DNA of 14,006 nt from positions 1-14,006 of the forward strand of contig JADNYV010000859.1 of the NCBI GenBank assembly GCA_015501055.1. Reading direction: 5' to 3'. This DNA is from Mucidula mucida (Eukaryota > Basidiomycota > Agaricomycetes > Agaricales > Physalacriaceae). The translations under genes and the position numbers were made by a program. Below the pieces are notes generated by a model, which saw only the letters and a list, made by a program, of their open reading frames with translations, did no database searches and was not told the DNA's origin. How positions within the stretch are numbered: the first letter of the stretch is position 1; every line of letters starts with the position of its first letter. Positions 9,789 to 14,006 of the stretch are shown piece after piece.

Positions 9789-10895
9789 AACGGTGAGCAA
9801 GCGCTAGGGTTCAAGCTCGTGAATTGTATACTTATGCATACCCTTCATGCTCCGCCCGATGTAAAGTAGTAAGTTTCGTGAAATGAAGGCACACAGGGCG
9901 GTAGATCAACGCTTCCGCTGTAGCGCCTCAAACGCGCCAATGCCCGGATCTGTGGTCTGAGAATTTCATGACTTAGCACCGCGGGCACTGTTACCATCGC
10001 CAAGACAAGATACGTCTGGGATATAGTAGATGCTCGAAGAGATTGTCGATGTGGAAGTCAGCGCGGCGACATGATCAACATGGGTGCTGTACAGACTCCC
10101 GCGGCTACACAGCCAGAAGATGAATTCTGCCATGGCCCAACAGATATAAATACAGTTTGAACAGCTGTCAAATGGTTCCAAGTCAATTTACGCACGTTAT
10201 TCGTAAAGGCTTGACGTACACTAGTAAGTAGACATCAAATCGCTTCTACCGACATGTTGCCGCACTTGGAAAACGGTGCTGCATGGATAGTAAGGTAGAG
10301 ATACTAGATGCTGTCGGTGCAGCATTGCGAAGCAATATCGACTCTATACTCATGATATTGCTTTTAAGAAGCAATCTAATTCTATGACTTGAACGAGTGG
10401 CGGGATCAAAGGGGAGACAAATAATCGACAACACGGTCGCTGTGATTTCTCGCCACGTGCTCTATTCCACGTCTTCCCGAACTTTCTTCAAATCCGATAT
10501 ATCAGCGCGTCAATGAGCGTGATACCTGTCTCCACCAGAGGTGCCATATGCTCCATAGCTCATAAGACCAGTCCCGTGCTAGCTGATCAACACACCATCC
10601 ATCGGGTTTACTTCTGGGATGGAGCCCATACTGAGGCGTGACCACCCCTAAAGAACCCGACTGACGAGTCGCTGCCAGTACTCTCTCCACCGTCCCCTTT
10701 CTCGTGCACTTCTCTGATTCTGCTTTAATATGTAACCAGTGTCTCGCCCAGCTCCGATTGATCCCATGCCAGCAACCCGAGCGGTTTGCCATGAGATGGA
10801 CGATGACTATTTCCAAAGGACAAACTGCGAATACTCTTCATTAGGAACTTTCTGTGTCTCGGGTCTATATCCGTTCTTTTTATAAGGACAGTACA
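9789..10895. other. Intergenic stretch between divergent genes
   Basis: It lies between the starts of the NAPE-PLD-like relic (minus) and the glucanase gene (plus), so it should contain both promoters. Minus-strand frames at 10181-9966 (71 codons), 10434-10246 (62) and 10816-10502 (104) have no recognisable domains. The only structure I see is the inverted repeat at 10330-10363 described separately. Confidence 0.45.
10330..10363. repeat. 10-bp perfect inverted repeat with 14-base spacer
   Basis: AAGCAATATC at 10330-10339 is the exact reverse complement of GATATTGCTT at 10354-10363. A second small palindrome (ATTGC-GAA-GCAAT, 10324-10336) overlaps its left arm, and a further GAAGCAAT lies at 10369-10376. 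It could be a hairpin, a dimeric protein-binding site or a trace of a small inverted-repeat element. Function unknown. Confidence 0.5.
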
Positions 10896-12387
10896 ATGCG
10901 CTCAGCTACTGGAACGATGCTGTTGCTATCCTCGTTGACCGTCGTTATAGCTCTTCTCCCATCGCCTCTATGGGCTTTACCGGCGCAGGTAACTTTTGGG
11001 GCTCAGGGGTGTTTCCCAGCGCTGGGATTTGAGATGCCTTCTGCGACGCCTCCGAGTCTGGATGGATGGTGGTGTGATATGAGCGACGAGTATGCCTTCG
11101 TCGGCTTCAGCTACGAAGTCACAGCGTGTAAGCACGTCACTCATCGGCCTCCCGTGCTCATTTTCCTTCAGGCCAAAGTCTGAGACAACTTCGTCGAGAA
11201 TTTCTGGATATCCGGAATACTTTCGGAGGACGTTACGTCCGTCTGTACGGTGTATGCGATAATGCTGGTTTCTAGTACGGTGTTTCTCCTTTTTGCCCAC
11301 ATTTTTCTCCCAATACTCGATAGTGACAATATAGTAACTGCCGCCTGGGAAGCAGGTCTTGGCGTACATGCACTTATATGGGTACACTCGTCCCTCTTCC
11401 AGTATCGACCAGCCTCTGATTCCGTCTCCTGTTTTCAGTTCGGCTTTGACGGTACCGACGAGTGGATTGGGCGGCGGGACTCTCTTTTGGCTACGCTGCA
11501 TTCTAATCCAAGGGCCAAGTTCGTCACGCGTCTGCTCCAGTTTGGAAGCGAGCCGCTATATGACTGGGTTCTCGATCCCGATGCTCTCGCCGCGCAAGTA
11601 GTCGCGGCTAAGCGTAACCTATCAGACTTGGGCATTCCGGTGACTATTTCCGAAATGGCGTGAGTCTTTGACTCGTAACAGTCAGTTGTACTGAACCTCT
11701 CACGTCAGATATGGATATCAAGTATGGGCATACCCACCCACGAAGTGATGACGGACTACTCACGCGTTTCAGGAACATGGCGGAGCGCAGTCTATACTGG
11801 ATGCAATAGATCTCATCGACGCCCACATGTTGCCCTTCTTCTCCCAGCAAGCATCTACAGGTTCCTGTTCGCTTCGTCGTCGGGTGTAGTCTACTAACCG
11901 CTTTCCAGCAAATAACTCTTGGCCCGATGTCATGAACGACCTCAATTGGTACTGCTGTCATCGCCAAGCCCAAAGCTGGTTCATCTGACACGATGTAGGT
12001 TCCTCGACCACGGCGAAGGAAAAAAGATTTATCTAAGTGAGGTGGGACTTTCTTTCGCCCTTAGCCCTTAGCATCAAGTTCATGTACTCCAGAACGGATG
12101 GCCATCCGTAACCTCGGAAGATGTGCAGCCAAATAGCCCGGATGCAGTAGCAAATGTTCGGAACGAAGCAGTACGTTCTAGTCTTCTTCTTCCGCGATTT
12201 TATGGCTGACAATCGCTAGGACTACTACACCCTCCTTGACTCGAAATGCTCCTTTTTTAAGACAGTTCAAGGCGGCGGAGTAGGATGGTTTGCCCATATA
12301 TATTCAGACTCGCAGGAGCCTGGATATGGGATCTATGACACTAAAGGGTCGCTGAAGTTTGACTTCAGTCCAAGAACTGCTTGTTGA
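10896..12387 (+). CDS. Secreted GH17-like beta-1,3-glucanase
   Basis: It probably hydrolyses beta-1,3-glucan in the cell wall. Ten exons (10896-11127, 11172-11274, 11324-11381, 11439-11659, 11709-11721, 11773-11860, 11909-11948, 11999-12041, 12093-12170, 12220-12387) give 347 residues, with nine introns of 44-57 bp and all phases consistent. Exon 5 is only 13 bp. The N-terminus is a signal peptide: MRSATG, the hydrophobic LLLSSLTVVIALLPSPLWA, then likely cleavage after ALPA. The body shows WWCDMSDEYAFVGFSYEVTAC, RYVRLYGVCDNAGFYDN, GVHALIWFGFDGTDEW, VTRLLQFGSEPLYDW, GIPVTISEMAYGYQ, IYLSENGWPSVTS and GVGWFAHIYSD. By family analogy E266 in SENGWPS is the nucleophile and E203 in ISEMA the candidate acid/base. 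Stop is TGA at 12385-12387. The gene looks intact. The GH17-type clan A fold is well supported; exo or endo action is not decided. Confidence 0.88.
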
Positions 12388-12891
12388 TTTGGTACAACGC
12401 GATGCACATCAAGTTAACGTATGTATTTATTGTTTTGCGGGTCCTGCTGGGGATATGCATGTACAGCCGAAAGTGTATGATAGCTCCTATCAATGTATAG
12501 GAGACTGTTGATGCCTGAAGACCAGGCAGATTCTACGACGAACGGCATGTTTATCGGATCGGGCCGAACGGCTCCGTCGGCGGTGGGATCCCGACCATTG
12601 GATATTACGTTTGCCGGGGGCATCACTCAACAGTCTTCTGCGACTACTCTTCTAGGACGCAGCGACGGCTCCTTACGACTTACGCATATTGTTGAAGGAA
12701 AACTTCAAGATGCCTTGCTTGCTTCGAACTATACCAACACTGTTCTTTGGTTTTGTGAGCATTCGTTCCTTCTGAGGCCCAGCCAGTATCTCAAATCCCA
12801 TCAATGATTTCATAGTTTTGCCGGCGCTTATCTTCATAGAAAGGAAAAGCAGAACGCGGGGATCGCACTTGGATTCTGACGACCACCACCC
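12388..12891. other. Intergenic stretch upstream of the permease
   Basis: It holds the 3' end of the glucanase gene and the promoter of the permease gene. A plus-strand frame from ATG 12511 to a TGA near 12807 (98 codons, with IGSGRTAPSAVGSRPLDITF) and an overlapping minus-strand frame (12626-12414) are open. Neither shows a known domain or convincing splice partners, so I do not call a gene. A perfect hairpin lies at 12484-12503. Confidence 0.4.
12484..12503. repeat. 7-bp perfect inverted repeat with 6-base loop
   Basis: CTCCTAT (12484-12490) and ATAGGAG (12497-12503) pair exactly around CAATGT, about 100 bp after the glucanase stop and 390 bp before the permease start. It may be a regulatory site for the permease or part of the glucanase 3' end. 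Short palindromes like this also occur by chance. Confidence 0.35.
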
Positions 12892-14006
12892 ATGATGGCG
12901 AGCCCAAACGAGAAGGACGACTCTCTTGATACCAAATCGCAAGTGGATCTTGGGTTCAGTGAGGCGCAGGCTGCGCCACAACATGGCCTGCAGAGGAAGC
13001 TGAAGGACAGACATATCGCCATGATTAGGTACGTCGTGTCGTGCTTCTGCAGGACGTGTCCTAAACGGTTATTAGTATCGGTGGTGTACGCCGTTTCCCA
13101 GTTCTATATGTGCCTCTAATCCGACGCGTTTTCGTGAACAGGTTATCGGTACAGGCCTCTTCGTGCGTCTGGTTATCCCGTGAGAATTGTCCACGCTAAC
13201 GTTCTTAATCGCGCAGGTTGGAACAGCAAATGGTCTCGTCAATGGCGTACGGCTTCATAACCGCTTCCTGTTTCTCGTTTTGACGCGCCCCAGGGTCCTG
13301 TTGGTCTGCTGCTCGCCTACATCGTCACGGGGAGCATGTGCTACTGCATGATGGTTTGTTCATAGATCTGCTTGGCTCTGCCATCGACTTATTTTGTCAG
13401 ATATCCCTGGGCGAGATGATTGCATACATGCCTGTGGCAGGTGGCCACATTACTTTGGCGGGACGGTTCGTCGACCCCGCTTTAGCTTTTACACTGGGAT
13501 GGATGTACTGGTGCGTTAACCTTACGTTTAGTGCGACTGCGTGCTGAGAGATTACAGGTACAATTGGATCCTAATCTTAGTTCGTGTGGCTACTTCAGTC
13601 ACATTCACAGGCGCTAAAGCAAATCTCAGCCAGGCGAATTGAGCGCCGTAGGCGTGCTCATGCAGTATTGGGATATCCCCGTCAGCAATGCCGTGTGGAG
13701 TATGCTTTCTTCCTGGTCCTGTTGTTCCTACGCCGTTCTGATGAAACCCAACAGTCGTCGTGTGTCTTGTCGTCATTGTTACAATCAACATGTTCGGGGC
13801 CGCCCTATATGGAGAAGCAGAGGTCATTTTCGCCTCCATAAAAGTTTTGGCGATTGTCGGTATGTACGCTCACACGGTTTCAACTGTGGCGCATTGAAAA
13901 AATATAGGTCTCATTATCTTGGGGATCATCCTCGACTTGGGTGGCGTTACTGGAGACCGTATTGGATTTAGATACTGGTTGGATCCCGGACCATTTGTGC
14001 AATTCT
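12892..14006 (+). CDS. Amino-acid permease (fungal AAT/YAT family, APC superfamily), N-terminal part, cut by window edge
   Basis: It is a plasma-membrane proton/amino-acid symporter. Ten exons are present: 12892-13028, 13076-13085, 13142-13162, 13217-13246, 13294-13353, 13401-13510, 13558-13579, 13630-13699, 13755-13859 and 13908 to the edge, giving about 221 residues. Introns are 47-56 bp with consistent phases; exon 2 is only 10 bp (part of SIGG) and exon 3 only 21 bp. The N-tail is hydrophilic (two candidate ATGs, 12892 and 12895). Then come LKDRHIAMI and SIGGVIGTGLFVGTANGL for the first unwound helix, PVGLLLAYIVTGSMCYCMM, ISLGEMIAYMPVAGG, GRFVDPALAFTLGWMYWYNW, ILPGELSAVGVLMQYW, VTINMFGAALYGEAEVIFAS, KVLAIVGLIILGIILDLGG and FRYWLDPGPF. 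These are hallmark segments of the yeast-type amino-acid permeases, helices 1 to 5. Spacing between W and INMFG fits the family only with the intron at 13700-13754. Substrate range cannot be told from this part. Confidence 0.92.

Noticed and set aside
10877..10885. TATA-like TTTATAAG upstream of the glucanase gene
   Set aside because: It lies only about 10-15 bases before the ATG, too close to place a transcription start between them.
12511..12807. 98-codon plus-strand frame between the glucanase and permease genes
   Set aside because: It has no recognisable domain, an overlapping minus-strand frame is equally open, and the location suits a promoter.

Overview
The window looks like nuclear DNA of a filamentous basidiomycete, most likely an agaricomycete. 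Its genes are broken by many 42-59 bp introns with GTNNGT-like donors, CTRAY-like branch points and YAG acceptors. Its gene families are typical of mushroom genomes: an F-box/LRR-like protein, a secreted beta-glucanase, a homeodomain protein and an amino-acid permease. I placed introns by hand from splice signals plus restoration of family motifs, so exon borders are models without transcript support.

Layout from left to right. (1) At 1-405 on the minus strand is the first part of a P4-type phospholipid flippase gene, which runs off the left edge. (2) About 4.5 kb follow (406-4893) with no gene I can name. Part of it, about 3955-4454 on the plus strand, reads as exons of an unidentified protein with an apparent frameshift, so I call it a probable gene relic. 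(3) At 4894-5997 on the plus strand is a three-exon gene for a protein with two homeodomain-like folds in tandem, neither carrying the usual recognition-helix Asn51. (4) At 6927-8232 on the minus strand is a complete F-box protein gene. (5) At 8390-9788 on the minus strand is a metallo-beta-lactamase-fold gene of the NAPE-PLD type. Its metal ligands are all readable, but it has several stops and at least one frameshift, so it is called a pseudogene. (6) At 10896-12387 on the plus strand is an intact ten-exon secreted GH17-like beta-1,3-glucanase gene. (7) At 12892-14006 on the plus strand is the first part of a fungal AAT/YAT-family amino-acid permease gene, which runs off the right edge.

The genes do not form an obvious pathway. 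The flippase and permease act in membranes, the glucanase in the cell wall, the F-box protein probably in SCF ubiquitin ligases and the homeodomain protein in the nucleus. The points most worth a second look are the tandem degenerate homeodomain protein, the well-preserved but multiply broken NAPE-PLD-like gene, the 10-bp and 13-bp micro-exons, and the unexplained region at 3.1-4.5 kb.
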